Both the position numbers and the translations under genes were made by a program. Under the pieces are notes generated by a model, which saw only the letters and a program-made list of their open reading frames with translations, ran no database searches and had not been told where the DNA came from. 64,000 nucleotides of DNA from CAIYRG01 sp965247505 (GTDB lineage: Bacteria; Pseudomonadota; Alphaproteobacteria; Micropepsales; Micropepsaceae): the NCBI GenBank assembly GCA_965247505.1, contig OZ252020.1, forward strand, positions 2,976,001 through 3,040,000, given 5' to 3'. Shown piece after piece: positions 52,279 to 61,169 of the stretch (the stretch's first letter is position 1; each line of letters begins with the position of its first letter).

Positions 52279-53383
52279 CTTGCCTATCCGGTTAACGCCC
52301 ATGACCGCTACATGTAGGGTGCCGCCACTCTCCCGAGTAAAGCTCGGCATAGGTTGGAGCAGAGGTGTCGCCCGCGATGCCGAGCAATGAGCGGAAGGCG
52401 TTGAACGGGTAGAACCGCCTGTTGAAGCGGAAGGTGAACTCGTTGAGGTAGGCTTGTAGGTGCTGGTGGCTAACGCCGTGGTGGATCCCGATCAGCCACG
52501 TCTTCAGGTTGGCGAAAACCAGATGGATGATCGGCAGGTATTGCTCGGCAACCTCTGGATCACCACACTCGGCAACAGCGAAGTGCTCATAGCCGCGCTT
52601 ACCGAGGCCAGCATAGCCGCTCCAATCGTCAGTAACGATCAGCGATCCCGGCGCGACGGTGCTCTCGACGAACCCACAGAGCGACTCGGCGCTACGGTCG
52701 AGCACGACGGCGAGCCGAACGCGTCCGGCATAGCGTCCGTCTTTCCGGTTGTCGAGCTTGGTGCCCGGCTTTCGATGACGCACCTCGATGGCACAGGAGA
52801 CGGGAACCTTGTGGTGAACACCACGGCCTTCCCCACGCGTTCGCCCGCCAACCCAGGTTTCGTCCACCTCAACATGGTTCTTGGGCTGTCCACCGATCCT
52901 GTCTTGGTTGGGCCGCACCATGCCCGAGCGGAGCTTGTGGAGAATTTGAAAGGCCGTCTCGTAGCGCGAAAGACCAAGTTGCCGCTGAAACTGCACGGCG
53001 GACATGCCGGGCGTCTGACTGGCGACCAGATAAGCGGCCCAGAACCAGACGTTCAGCGGAGTGTGGCTACGCTCCATCACTGTTCCCACCGTCAGCCCGG
53101 TGTTCTGGCGGCACTTGCGGCAGCGCAGGACGCCAGGGCGGTTTTCAAAGTGGAACGGCTCTCCCGCCGTGCCGCAGTGCGGGCAGGCAAAGCCGTCTCC
53201 CCAGCGGGCTTTCTCCAGGTAGGCGGCGCAGGCCGCATCATCGGGGAAAAGTCGCTGGAACTCGGGTAGCGAATGCGGGAATGGGAGATCGGCGCGGTCG
53301 AGAACATCCATGGCGCGCTCCCCTATATCCGGTTTGCGCCCATTCTAGCCCTAGTAGGTGTGGGTGTAAACCGGATAGGCAAG
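52279..53383 (-). mobile_element. IS1595-family element with 8-bp target duplication
   Basis: Terminal inverted repeats read CTTGCCTATCCGGTT at both ends. The direct repeat GTTTGATC is found at 52271-52278 and 53384-53391. The exact duplication and reconstructable target gene show a clean, recent insertion. Confidence 0.9.
52292..53311 (-). CDS. IS1595-family transposase
   Basis: 339 residues. The N-terminal zinc ribbon CPHC...CRKC precedes the ISXO2-like DDE core: HVEVDETWVGGRTRG (first aspartate), IVTDDWSGYAGL (second) and a later glutamine/asparagine-rich HLQAYLNEFTFRFNRR with the acid residue. Length and order are normal, so the element is probably active. Confidence 0.9.
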   Translation of the reverse strand: MDVLDRADLPFPHSLPEFQRLFPDDAACAAYLEKARWGDGFACPHCGTAGEPFHFENRPGVLRCRKCRQNTGLTVGTVMERSHTPLNVWFWAAYLVASQTPGMSAVQFQRQLGLSRYETAFQILHKLRSGMVRPNQDRIGGQPKNHVEVDETWVGGRTRGEGRGVHHKVPVSCAIEVRHRKPGTKLDNRKDGRYAGRVRLAVVLDRSAESLCGFVESTVAPGSLIVTDDWSGYAGLGKRGYEHFAVAECGDPEVAEQYLPIIHLVFANLKTWLIGIHHGVSHQHLQAYLNEFTFRFNRRFYPFNAFRSLLGIAGDTSAPTYAELYSGEWRHPTCSGHGR

Positions 53384-54401
53384 GTTTGATCCAGTACGCC
53401 ACACCATCATGCGCTGGCGCCGGAGCAGCGCCGGCTCCGGGCAAAGGCGCGATGGGCATTGATGGTGCCTGCTCATCGACCATGTTGGCGATGAACAGCC
53501 CAGGCACGGTGTACTCCTGACCGCTCCAGAGTGAGAAGTGAGCCTGCCAGAGATCCTCGAAACCTGGAGAGGAGAAGAGGGTCCTCATCACTTCAGGCTC
53601 GCCCCCTTTGCGAGTCCCGTTATTCATGATCCCCACGCGTGGACGAAGCGCATGGACGAGCACTTCCGAGTTTGAACTGATCTGCCCATGGTGCAGACCC
53701 AACAGAACATCGAGAGTGCCGAGCTTGTTGTTTGGGCACATCAGCTCGAATTCCTTGTTCCTCGTTAGATCACCAAGATGAGCGGTGCGGAACTCTCCAA
53801 ACGCGATGTGGATTCCGACGGACAGAGGATCCTCAATATTGTTCGGCCAGGGTTGGAAAGACGCGCAATATGGATTCTGCCCGCCGGCACCGGGCAAGGG
53901 ATTCGCGATCGTTTCTCCGGCGGAGGCCAATATTGTTATCTCTAGACCGGCCATCGCAATGGCGTCGCCGGCCTCTACGGCCGTGTGCATCGCCCGCGCA
54001 TAAATCTCCTTGTATTCCTCTTCAAATCCTGCGCCGGAGCCATTCGGATCTTGGTTGGGTCCATGATCGATGAAGTGGTTGACGGGGAACCGTTCGGTCA
54101 GCTCGGAAAGGCCGCCGATGTGATCGCGATGATAATGCGTGGTGATCAAATGATCGATCTGCGTAAGACTCGCATCCGTGGCCGCTGCGATGATCCGACG
54201 CGCATCACGGCCGCGGCTGGGATAGCCCGTATCAATGAGCAGGGATTCGCCGGAAGGCGAGACAAACAGGGTCGCGTTGCCGCCCTCAACGTCGATTAAG
54301 TAGATGTCGAGCGTGTCAGATGTTTGATTCTGTGCTGCCAGAGGTGTCGCTGCAAGCATCGCCATGGGCAGAAACGACAGGAGAAACCTAGAAAGGCGCA
54401 T

Positions 54402-54627
54402 TATCGACCTCCATTGTCTTCGTTTAGTCCGAAGCGGGATGGGACACTATATCTTAGTTGGCATGGAGCTTAGCTCGCATGGTGCTTAGTTGGTATGGGT
54501 TGTTCCAAGCGAAGTTCCCCAGCATATGAACGCTTAGCCTTGGTCCAAGCTGATTGGGGGCATATCATCACGCGAATGCGGCAATAGAGAACGCCGCCTT
54601 CCTAGTTAAACCCGTCGGGAGGAAGCA
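54402..54627. promoter_or_regulatory. Divergent intergenic region with tandem repeats
   Basis: 226 bp between the minus-strand metallo-hydrolase and a plus-strand secreted gene. It includes the tandem repeat at 54452-54499 and must contain two promoters. Confidence 0.35.
54452..54499 (+). repeat. Three tandem copies of a 16-bp unit
   Basis: Degenerate unit gcttagttggcatggt at 54452-54467, 54468-54483 and 54484-54499, with three to four differences between copies. It lies upstream of both flanking genes. Unit length and copy number are like the arrays at 7429 and 26300, but the sequence is unrelated. Confidence 0.75.
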
Positions 54628-55428
54628 ATGCGCAGCGCGGGGCTTGGATATATTGCCGGAATACTCGGCTTGGCGGCATTGGCCGGGTCGCATTCGGCCA
54701 TGGCGCAGGAGACCTCGTTGCCGGATTTTTCCGGTTTATGGGAGCGCCCGCCACAGGCCGGAGGCAGAGCGTTCGGGCCACCGGAAAACGGCCCGGGGCC
54801 GGTTATGTTGGTTCCGGACCCCGATGACATAAGGGCTGGCGATTACACCAATCCAATCTTACATCCGCATGCGGCCGCAGCGGTCAAGGCGCATGGCGAT
54901 TCATTGCGTGCGGGGGCAATTCCCTTGCCGGCTTGGTCTTTGTGCTTACCGGCCGGCGTGCCGATGATTCTCAGTCTGGCAGATCCGATGCAAATATTGC
55001 AGGACCCCAACTACGTCGTCCTCATAAATCGCGGTGACAGTCAGGTGAGGCGCATCCATATGAACGGGCAAATACCCGCCGATATCGAACCAAGCTGGTA
55101 TGGATTTTCCGTGGGACATTACGAAGGCCCCGATACCATGGTGGTGCATACGGTGAGCCAGAACGACAAGGCGGTGGTCGACCGCTTCGGAACGCCGCGC
55201 AGTGAAAGCATCCGCGTCGTGGAGCGTTACACCATAAGTCCGGATCGTTCGGAATTGCGTGTGAATTTTATGGTCGAGGACCCGAAAACCTTTACCACGC
55301 CGTGGTCGGCGAACATCATATATAGTGAAGCGACAGAGCCATTTGTCGAGCAGATCTGTGCCGAGAACAACAAACATCCGGATGGCGGAAATTTTGACAT
55401 TCCCGAAGACCTCACGCCCGATTTTTAA
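54628..55428 (+). CDS. Secreted protein, GDTLVVDT family (copy 3)
   Basis: 266 residues, GGGAGGAAGC before the ATG, signal peptide ending SAMAQ. Mature start ETSLPDFSGLWERPP is typical of this family. It has LCLPAGVPM with the first cysteine, YGFSVGHYEGPDTMVVHT as a variant of the motif, GTPRSESIRVVERY, and EQICAENN with the second cysteine, then DLTPDF. It is more diverged than 38262 and 39205. Function unknown. Confidence 0.75.
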   Translation: MRSAGLGYIAGILGLAALAGSHSAMAQETSLPDFSGLWERPPQAGGRAFGPPENGPGPVMLVPDPDDIRAGDYTNPILHPHAAAAVKAHGDSLRAGAIPLPAWSLCLPAGVPMILSLADPMQILQDPNYVVLINRGDSQVRRIHMNGQIPADIEPSWYGFSVGHYEGPDTMVVHTVSQNDKAVVDRFGTPRSESIRVVERYTISPDRSELRVNFMVEDPKTFTTPWSANIIYSEATEPFVEQICAENNKHPDGGNFDIPEDLTPDF

Positions 55429-55681
55429 TGTGGCCAAGTGAGCGCCGCGATCGCGCTAACTAATCCCGCAAAGGCTTTCCACTTTGAAGGTCTGAGCATG
55501 AACCAGCTCTTTCCTGCGCGATGCAATTGACAATTTTATTATGATTCAAATCACCCGCCACTGCCAGGGCGGTTTCGCTGTCTACGTTTCACAGGCGAAC
55601 ACGCTTGCGCGGTTACCGGAAATTCACGTCTTTGTGCTATAGGACTGGCGAATTGAGACAAAAACGAGCCGGAGTTTGCGC

Positions 55682-56050
55682 GTGTTCACTTTAAGGATGA
55701 TGTTCCTGGCTGCGCTTGCAATAATACTAATATTTGCAATTGCGGCCCTGTCTGATCCGACTGCCTCGGACAAGGCTCATCATATGCTGGCCTTTGCCGT
55801 GTTGACGGGCTTGGGGTGGTTCGCCTTTCCGCGATTGTCGACGCTCCAGCTCGCAGTGGCGCTATCTGCGGTCGGCGCAATCATCGAAGTCATGCAAGGC
55901 ATCCCATTTGTGCACGGCGACCCGCAATTTAGCGATTGGATGGCCGACAATTTGGGACTCGGATTGATGCTGGCGGTTCTTTGGGGCGCACAGCAAATTA
56001 TCGAAGCACTACGGCCGGCTACACGGCGAAAACGAACTCCTCATTCGTGA
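55682..56050 (+). CDS. VanZ-like small membrane protein
   Basis: 122 residues from a GTG at 55682 that has GGAG seven bases upstream; a TTG at 55676 is too close to that site. Four hydrophobic helices with the VanZ pattern: SDKAHHMLAFAVLTGLGWFAFP, a conserved glutamate in IIEVMQG, and FSDWMADNLGLGLM with the DxxxNxxG motif. Relatives include the teicoplanin-resistance protein VanZ, but most have unknown function. Confidence 0.8.
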   Translation: MFTLRMMFLAALAIILIFAIAALSDPTASDKAHHMLAFAVLTGLGWFAFPRLSTLQLAVALSAVGAIIEVMQGIPFVHGDPQFSDWMADNLGLGLMLAVLWGAQQIIEALRPATRRKRTPHS

Positions 56051-56078
56051 ACTTGATCCACCAACAGCGCATCACGCC

Positions 56079-57788
56079 TTAGCGAAATCCTACCACCAGC
56101 GGTGCAGGACTGGATGAAGGAAGGGGCTCGCCGGTTGAGCGGACCGTGATTTTATACATGCCGACATCGGACACCAATTCGCCGGGCAGCACCGCGCGTA
56201 GCTCTTCGGTCGAAATGTACCGCGTCTCAAGCGGTTCTTCGTTGATGAAGACTTGGTGATGCGGCCAAATACCTTCGCCCAAAACGGTCAGCTCGGTCGG
56301 GCCTTCGCCCTGGGTCAGCGCTTCCGGCAACACCACAATCCGCTCGGGGATAGTCTCCCATGAGTTGAGTTCGGGGATGGGATTTTCCTGGCCGGTAAAA
56401 GCAGGGTCCATCAATGCTCCGTCCTTTACGACCATCTTGACGTTCTGGGTCATCCAAATGTCTTCCAGCGGATTGCCCTCGACAATCGAGAGATCCGCAA
56501 CTTTTCCCACCTCAACCGAACCGTAATCGGCATCTTTGTGAAAGACGCGCGCGACATTTATGGTCGCAGCCTGGATTGCCTTCATCGGCGGCACGCCGGC
56601 CTCGACATCCATCGCCAGACCTTCATGCATGAGGATGGCCGCCATCCCGCGCGATGCGTCAGAGCCCTCTTTCAATATCCCACCGACTTCGACATAGCGG
56701 CGAATGAATTCGAGCGATTTTTCAAACCCTAGTTTCGCGGCTGCACGATCTTCCGGAGAATATTCTTCGAACAATTTTTTGGTCGTATATTCGGTGATGA
56801 CTCTCACGATCTTGGGAAGATTGGCATCCGGGTTATTGAGGACTTCCTGTTCGCGTTCCCAGAAACGGTCCGCGTAAGATGAGAACGGTCGCACGAATTT
56901 CGCGACCGTCGGGGTCCAGGCGGTCCCGTTGCGCACAAACGCATCGATCACAACGTCGTAATTCTCGGTCTGGTACTGCGCGGCCATCACTTCGGCCTCT
57001 AAGCGTCCTGCGGTGCGCTCCACCGCCATATGGTTGCGCGCCTCGACATCGAGGATCGAGCTGTAGCCGACCGACCAAATATGCTCGATCCCGTCAATGC
57101 CCGTATCCGCGGTCGCGAACACGTCCCAGGAATGTCCGAACACGCCCATGCCCTGCGCATGGGCTTCGTCGACGACGACTTTGAGCAATTCCGGCGGGAG
57201 AAACTCTGTGACCTTGATCGCCTCATATCCATCAATTTTTTTCTGGCGTATGACGGCGCGTGCGGTCTCGGCATCGGGAATATCGAGATAGTGGCGGAAG
57301 GTGCGTGAGTTTTTGACATCGAAATCGATCTCGGGGTCTTCCCCAAGCGCCGTTCCTGTCGCCCAAATGCGTGGACCGCGAATTTCGCCGAGCTCGATGG
57401 CATGCTTCTGCGCCAGCACCCAGGGACCGTTCTGCCGCGTTTGCGTCGACACACAAGTCGTGAGGCCAAAATGGATATAGAGTTCGGGCCAGAAATGTTC
57501 CCAATGGCAATGACCATCGATGAAGCCGGGCATGATGGACTTGCCGCTCGCGTCATAGATTTCTGCGTTGGCGGGGATTGCCACCTGTCCGCGCGCGCCG
57601 ATGGCCGAAAAGCGGCCGTTCTCGATGACGATGACGGAATCTTCAAGCGGTGCGCCGCCTAAGCCGTCGATGAGCATGCCGCCCTCAATGACAAGTGCCG
57701 GGGCTTCTTGCGCAGTTGCAGATTCGCCGCTCAGGCTGAGCAGCATTACCGTGCCGGCCAACAAAAAAGTGAATCTTTGCTTTTTCAT
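56079..57788 (-). CDS. Secreted amidohydrolase with C-terminal IPT/TIG-like domain
   Basis: 569 residues with a signal peptide ending ESATAQ. The metal-dependent hydrolase core starts ALVIEGGMLIDG. The HxH metal pair is H93/H95 in FIDGHCHWEH; later come EAIKVTEF with the possible carboxylated lysine, VFGHSWD and KEGSDASRGMA with the catalytic aspartate. From about residue 495 a TELTVLGEGIWPHHQVFINEE segment and SDVGMYKITVRS resemble an IPT/TIG immunoglobulin-like fold, which is an unusual addition. Likely a periplasmic hydrolase of cyclic amides or dipeptides (imidazolonepropionase-like group). Confidence 0.85.
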   Translation of the reverse strand: MKKQRFTFLLAGTVMLLSLSGESATAQEAPALVIEGGMLIDGLGGAPLEDSVIVIENGRFSAIGARGQVAIPANAEIYDASGKSIMPGFIDGHCHWEHFWPELYIHFGLTTCVSTQTRQNGPWVLAQKHAIELGEIRGPRIWATGTALGEDPEIDFDVKNSRTFRHYLDIPDAETARAVIRQKKIDGYEAIKVTEFLPPELLKVVVDEAHAQGMGVFGHSWDVFATADTGIDGIEHIWSVGYSSILDVEARNHMAVERTAGRLEAEVMAAQYQTENYDVVIDAFVRNGTAWTPTVAKFVRPFSSYADRFWEREQEVLNNPDANLPKIVRVITEYTTKKLFEEYSPEDRAAAKLGFEKSLEFIRRYVEVGGILKEGSDASRGMAAILMHEGLAMDVEAGVPPMKAIQAATINVARVFHKDADYGSVEVGKVADLSIVEGNPLEDIWMTQNVKMVVKDGALMDPAFTGQENPIPELNSWETIPERIVVLPEALTQGEGPTELTVLGEGIWPHHQVFINEEPLETRYISTEELRAVLPGELVSDVGMYKITVRSTGEPLPSSSPAPLVVGFR

Positions 57789-58020
57789 GATGTGTGCTTC
57801 CCGGCGGCTGGCCTATTGATCGCAACGAATATTAATTGTCTCAAACGGTATCAAAGCCCTGGAACAAGACAAGTGCCGCCTAAAGGGCGGGGCTTTGCTC
57901 AAAGCATAAGGAACGAGGGAGAGAATCCCAAATCCGGGTCCTATCAGCTTGAGTTGCGCCTTGCTTGCGCATATTCTTAGCGTTCGCGGGATGATCCGCA
58001 CAAGGGAGGGATGTACTTCC
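57789..58020. promoter_or_regulatory. Divergent intergenic region
   Basis: 232 bp between the minus-strand amidohydrolase and the plus-strand propeller gene. Both promoters must lie here; nothing more specific was seen. Confidence 0.3.
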
Positions 58021-59070
58021 ATGACACGCTTTCGCTCATTGCTCACCTGTTCGTGTTTCGCGCTTGCGCTCGCGCCGATTTCGGCGAACGCGGCGACGGC
58101 ACTTATCTATGTCACAAATTCTGCCGGTGAATCTGTCCATGTTATCGACCCGGTGACGAACGAAGTCGTGCAAGTGATCGAGAATGTCTTAGGCGCACAT
58201 GGGATTACCTTCTCGCCCGACGGCACGCGTGTCTATGTCGCGGTGGAACCGACGCACTCCGTCAATGTTTACGATCAAAAGACCGGTGCGCTGGTAAAGA
58301 TGGTTCACCTCTCCAACCGCCCAAATAATCTCGCGGTAGCGGCGGATGGCCGAATTGTTGTTGCCATCGCACGAGGCGAGGGCGCGATGGAAATCATCGA
58401 TCCGGTTAGCCTGGAAGTGACAAACAGCATTCCGGTGAACGGCAGATTGCACAATGTCTATGTGACGCCGGACAGCAAATATGCGATTTCAGGTTCGACG
58501 CGGACGGCGGTGTTTACCGCTGTCGATCTCGAGACGGAGACGGTCGCCTGGGAACACCAATTCGACCGCAGCGTCCGCCCGATGAGTATTGAAGCAAATG
58601 CCGACGGTTCGACCCGGCGCGTCTATATTCAATTGGGATCGCATGACGGATTTGCGGTACTCGATTTTGCCACCCATGAAGAGATCGCCCGTATCACGCT
58701 TCCCGATCTCGGAAGCCTGGTCGATGTCGATCCGGGCCGCGTGGGCTCGCCTTCGCATGGGATCGGCGTTGCACCGGACGGTGAGACCGTATGGGTGACG
58801 AGCATTCCGCAAAATGCCGTGTTCGTTTATTCGACCGATGACCTTTCGCTCCTCGGCCATGTGGATTTGCCCGATTTGACTTTGCCCGGCTATCCAAGAG
58901 GCGGCTCGGTTGCGAATTGGGTGACGTTCACTCCCGATGGCAGCACGATCTATGTTTCGAATTCGGGTTTGAAATCGGTGACCGCGATCGATACCGCGAC
59001 CAGGCAGATCAAAGCCGTCGTCCCGGTCGGCGAAGTTCCTAAGCGGATGAATACGCTGGTAATGAACTAA
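58021..59070 (+). CDS. Secreted YVTN-family beta-propeller
   Basis: 349 residues from the ATG at 58021, with GGGAGGGATG upstream; the signal peptide ends ISANAA. The repeats are typical: ALIYVTNSAGESVHVIDPVTNEV, GTRVYVAVEPTHSVNVYDQ, SIPQNAVFVYSTDDLSL and STIYVSNSGLKSVTAIDTATRQI, about seven blades. YncE-like propellers are exported and sometimes associate with periplasmic quinohaemoproteins or c-cytochromes. A convergent haem c protein lies next to it. A good terminator follows. Confidence 0.87.
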   Translation: MTRFRSLLTCSCFALALAPISANAATALIYVTNSAGESVHVIDPVTNEVVQVIENVLGAHGITFSPDGTRVYVAVEPTHSVNVYDQKTGALVKMVHLSNRPNNLAVAADGRIVVAIARGEGAMEIIDPVSLEVTNSIPVNGRLHNVYVTPDSKYAISGSTRTAVFTAVDLETETVAWEHQFDRSVRPMSIEANADGSTRRVYIQLGSHDGFAVLDFATHEEIARITLPDLGSLVDVDPGRVGSPSHGIGVAPDGETVWVTSIPQNAVFVYSTDDLSLLGHVDLPDLTLPGYPRGGSVANWVTFTPDGSTIYVSNSGLKSVTAIDTATRQIKAVVPVGEVPKRMNTLVMN

Positions 59071-59097
59071 ACACGCAACGTGCGATCATTTTTACGC

Positions 59098-59137
59098 AAA
59101 GCGGGCTGGCACTTCGGTGCCGGCCCGTTCGCTTTTT
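59098..59137 (+). terminator. Rho-independent terminator
   Basis: A 10-bp stem GGGCTGGCAC / GTGCCGGCCC (one G-T pair) closes a TTCG tetraloop and is soon followed by TTTTT (59133-59137). It ends the propeller gene and lies between two convergent genes. Confidence 0.85.
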
Positions 59138-59151
59138 AAGAACGCAGCCCG

Positions 59152-59583
59152 CTATTGGCCGTCGACCCAATCGGCCCAGGCTCTCCAATCAGGATCGTCC
59201 TGCGAGTTGAATTGCCTGCCGCCCGAATGGAACAGATCTCCACCGGCTTCCGGCGCCAGCGGGTGAATCAGCATACGGCTATTTGCGCTGTCGCCAGGGA
59301 TGACAATCCGCGAGGCCATTTCGAAATTCAAACGCGATTGTTCCTCGTTCCATGTCGCTTGGCCTTGGGGGAGCGGCGCCAAACTGAAAGCGTTGTTGGC
59401 CTCCACATGGCATTGGTAGCATCGCGCGATGCCCTCGCGCTTCATAAGAAAAACCGGCTCGACCTGGCTTTTAAAGATCTCGTAATCAAGCTCGGATTCA
59501 GCGGCAATAGAGACGCCGCCGGCAATGGCTACGGCCCCCAGCGCGGCGGCAGCGGCAAAACTGATTATAAAGCGAGCTGACAT
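59152..59583 (-). CDS. Small exported haem c-binding protein
   Basis: 143 residues, signal peptide ending SIAAES. One haem motif, CYQCH, occurs after EPVFLMKREGIAR, the arrangement seen in planctomycete-type cytochrome c domains. Downstream RIVIPGDSANSRMLIHPLAPEAGGD resembles the rest of that domain, with a methionine available for haem. It ends DWRAWADWVDGQ. It is convergent with the YVTN propeller, and the two may act together in the periplasm, though this is an inference. Confidence 0.8.
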   Translation of the reverse strand: MSARFIISFAAAAALGAVAIAGGVSIAAESELDYEIFKSQVEPVFLMKREGIARCYQCHVEANNAFSLAPLPQGQATWNEEQSRLNFEMASRIVIPGDSANSRMLIHPLAPEAGGDLFHSGGRQFNSQDDPDWRAWADWVDGQ

Positions 59584-59830
59584 ATCGGTCTCCCATTTCG
59601 CATGGATTTGTGCTGTCCGAACTTAGCAAAAGGAAAGGGGCATGGCGATTCTCAAGTTAGAATTGCTCGCCCGCCGTGGTTTTTCGCCGCGATCCCTCTA
59701 ACGCTGCCGTCAATGTTTGGAGACTGGCTTGGCAGACTGGCTTAAGGGGCCAAGGCAGCATAAGTTCAATGAAATTACGCGGCAGGACTTTTGATCCGGC
59801 AGCCTTAAGAAAACATATTGGGAGGGAATT

Positions 59831-60607
59831 GTGGGGGAGAGAATTGTGAGAACAAAGTCAAGATTTGCCGCAGCGTGCATTTTGGGAGTGCTGGGATCGT
59901 TCTCGATGGGAGCGGCCAATGCGGCCGAAATCACTATTTTAGCCAACCAGGGTGCAATGCCGGGCGTGAGAGAACTCGCCACCGCCTTTGAGGCCCAAAC
60001 CGGGCACAGTGTGATTGTCGTCCGGGAAGTTGACGAAACTTTAGAGCGGCGAATGAGCGACGGCTCGGCGGACCTTGTTACCGGAAATCCCCCCACCATC
60101 GACGAGCAGATTGGTAATGGTACGGTGGTGGCCGATAGCGTGACCCCCTTCGTGCTCGCCGGTCTTGGGATTTCAGTTCAAGCCGGTGCACCAAAACCCG
60201 ATATCAGCACGGTGCAAGCCTACATTGCGTCTTTGCGCGCTGCTGAATCGATCGGCTTTTCGCGCGGCTGCAGCGGAACCAACGCCGCGGCAGGCATCGA
60301 ACGCCTCGGTCTCACACTGCAGTTGCAAGACAAGATTACACGCACCGAAAGCGGCCCCGTTACCGATTATCTGGCGCGCGGCGACATCGAGTTTGGGATA
60401 CAACAGACCAATATCATGGTCGATATACCCGGGACCGATTATGTCGGGCCGGTGCCGGGCTATTTGAACGTGGCTTGCCAATCGAATGTCGCTCTATTGG
60501 CAGCCTCGGGTGAACCGGAGGCCGCGCGCGAGATGATCGAATTTATGGTCTCAAATGAGGCTGGCCCGCTTTTGCGCCGGACTCACGTCGAGCCGTTTAC
60601 TCCTTGA
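59831..60607 (+). CDS. ModA-like periplasmic substrate-binding protein
   Basis: 258 residues, signal peptide ending AANAAE. The mature chain starts ITILANQGAMPGVRELATAFEAQTGHSVIVV and follows the class II binding fold of molybdate-type ModA proteins, ending with VSNEAGPLLRRTHVEPFTP. Typical oxyanion-binding serines are not obvious, so the ligand may be different. No ABC permease or ATPase lies nearby. GTG starts at 59831 and 59846 both have purine-rich upstream sequences. Confidence 0.75.
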   Translation: MGERIVRTKSRFAAACILGVLGSFSMGAANAAEITILANQGAMPGVRELATAFEAQTGHSVIVVREVDETLERRMSDGSADLVTGNPPTIDEQIGNGTVVADSVTPFVLAGLGISVQAGAPKPDISTVQAYIASLRAAESIGFSRGCSGTNAAAGIERLGLTLQLQDKITRTESGPVTDYLARGDIEFGIQQTNIMVDIPGTDYVGPVPGYLNVACQSNVALLAASGEPEAAREMIEFMVSNEAGPLLRRTHVEPFTP

Positions 60608-60759
60608 GATCACCGCACTAAGCGGGCCTTTTGCGCTGCAGCATCAATGGCTGTATCAGGGAGCTGCTGGACAGAATCGGCGGCGAATCGTGCCATTTTG
60701 CTTTAGCAGCCGAAGAGTGTAATTTCGGCTACAGACGCAGCCATTCCAAGGAGGGTAAA

Positions 60760-61149
60760 ATGGCACTCAAATCGATTAGCATTTCTGCCGTAACGGCATT
60801 GGCATTAGCCGGAGGCGCTTGGGTCGGAACCGCTTGGGCACATCATTCCAACGCGCATTTCGACCAGTCATCGCACATTTCGGTCCAAGGTGAGGTCGTC
60901 GAATATCAACTGATCAATCCGCACGCCTTCATCTACCTCAATGTTGAAAACGAGAGCGGCGAAGTGATCGAGTGGTCGCTGCAAACGGGCGGCAATGTCG
61001 GCCGCCTAATCCGCGCTAACTGGTCCCAAGATAGCGTGGCACAGGGCGACATAATCTCGGCGACGTTGGCTCCCATGCGGGACGGAACGCCGGGCGGTCT
61101 GCTCGTCAATATCACACTTCCCGACGGCACCGTTCTTGGGGCTGAATAA
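60760..61149 (+). CDS. DUF6152-type small secreted protein
   Basis: 129 residues from the ATG at 60760 with AAGGAGG upstream; the leader ends GTAWA. The mature part begins HHSNAHFDQSSHISVQGEVVEYQLINPHAFIYL, the usual HHS start and NPH motif of the DUF6152 family, and ends ITLPDGTVLGAE. The fold is probably an OB-like barrel. Family members often occur near the GDTLVVDT-type secreted proteins, as here. Function unknown. Confidence 0.82.
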   Translation: MALKSISISAVTALALAGGAWVGTAWAHHSNAHFDQSSHISVQGEVVEYQLINPHAFIYLNVENESGEVIEWSLQTGGNVGRLIRANWSQDSVAQGDIISATLAPMRDGTPGGLLVNITLPDGTVLGAE

Positions 61150-61169
61150 GGAAAAAGGAATTTAGTCGA

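Larger units (their letters stand above)
52191..54401 (-). pseudogene. ComEC-type metallo-beta-lactamase-fold protein cut by IS1595
   Basis: The main part (54401 to 53384) has a signal peptide ending PLAAQ, a DIYLIDVEGGNATLF start, and the metal motif HYHRDH (H89, H91, D93, H94), as in ComEC/Rec2-type exported hydrolases. At AYWIK the frame enters the IS1595. Beyond the element, from 52278 to 52191, the same frame continues with LSAQQDGTYTVTNARNGFSK to a TGA. Rejoining at the duplicated GTTTGATC restores one protein of about 360 residues. The present frame instead adds about 49 foreign residues, to 53238. The catalytic domain is intact, so partial function is possible. Confidence 0.85.
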
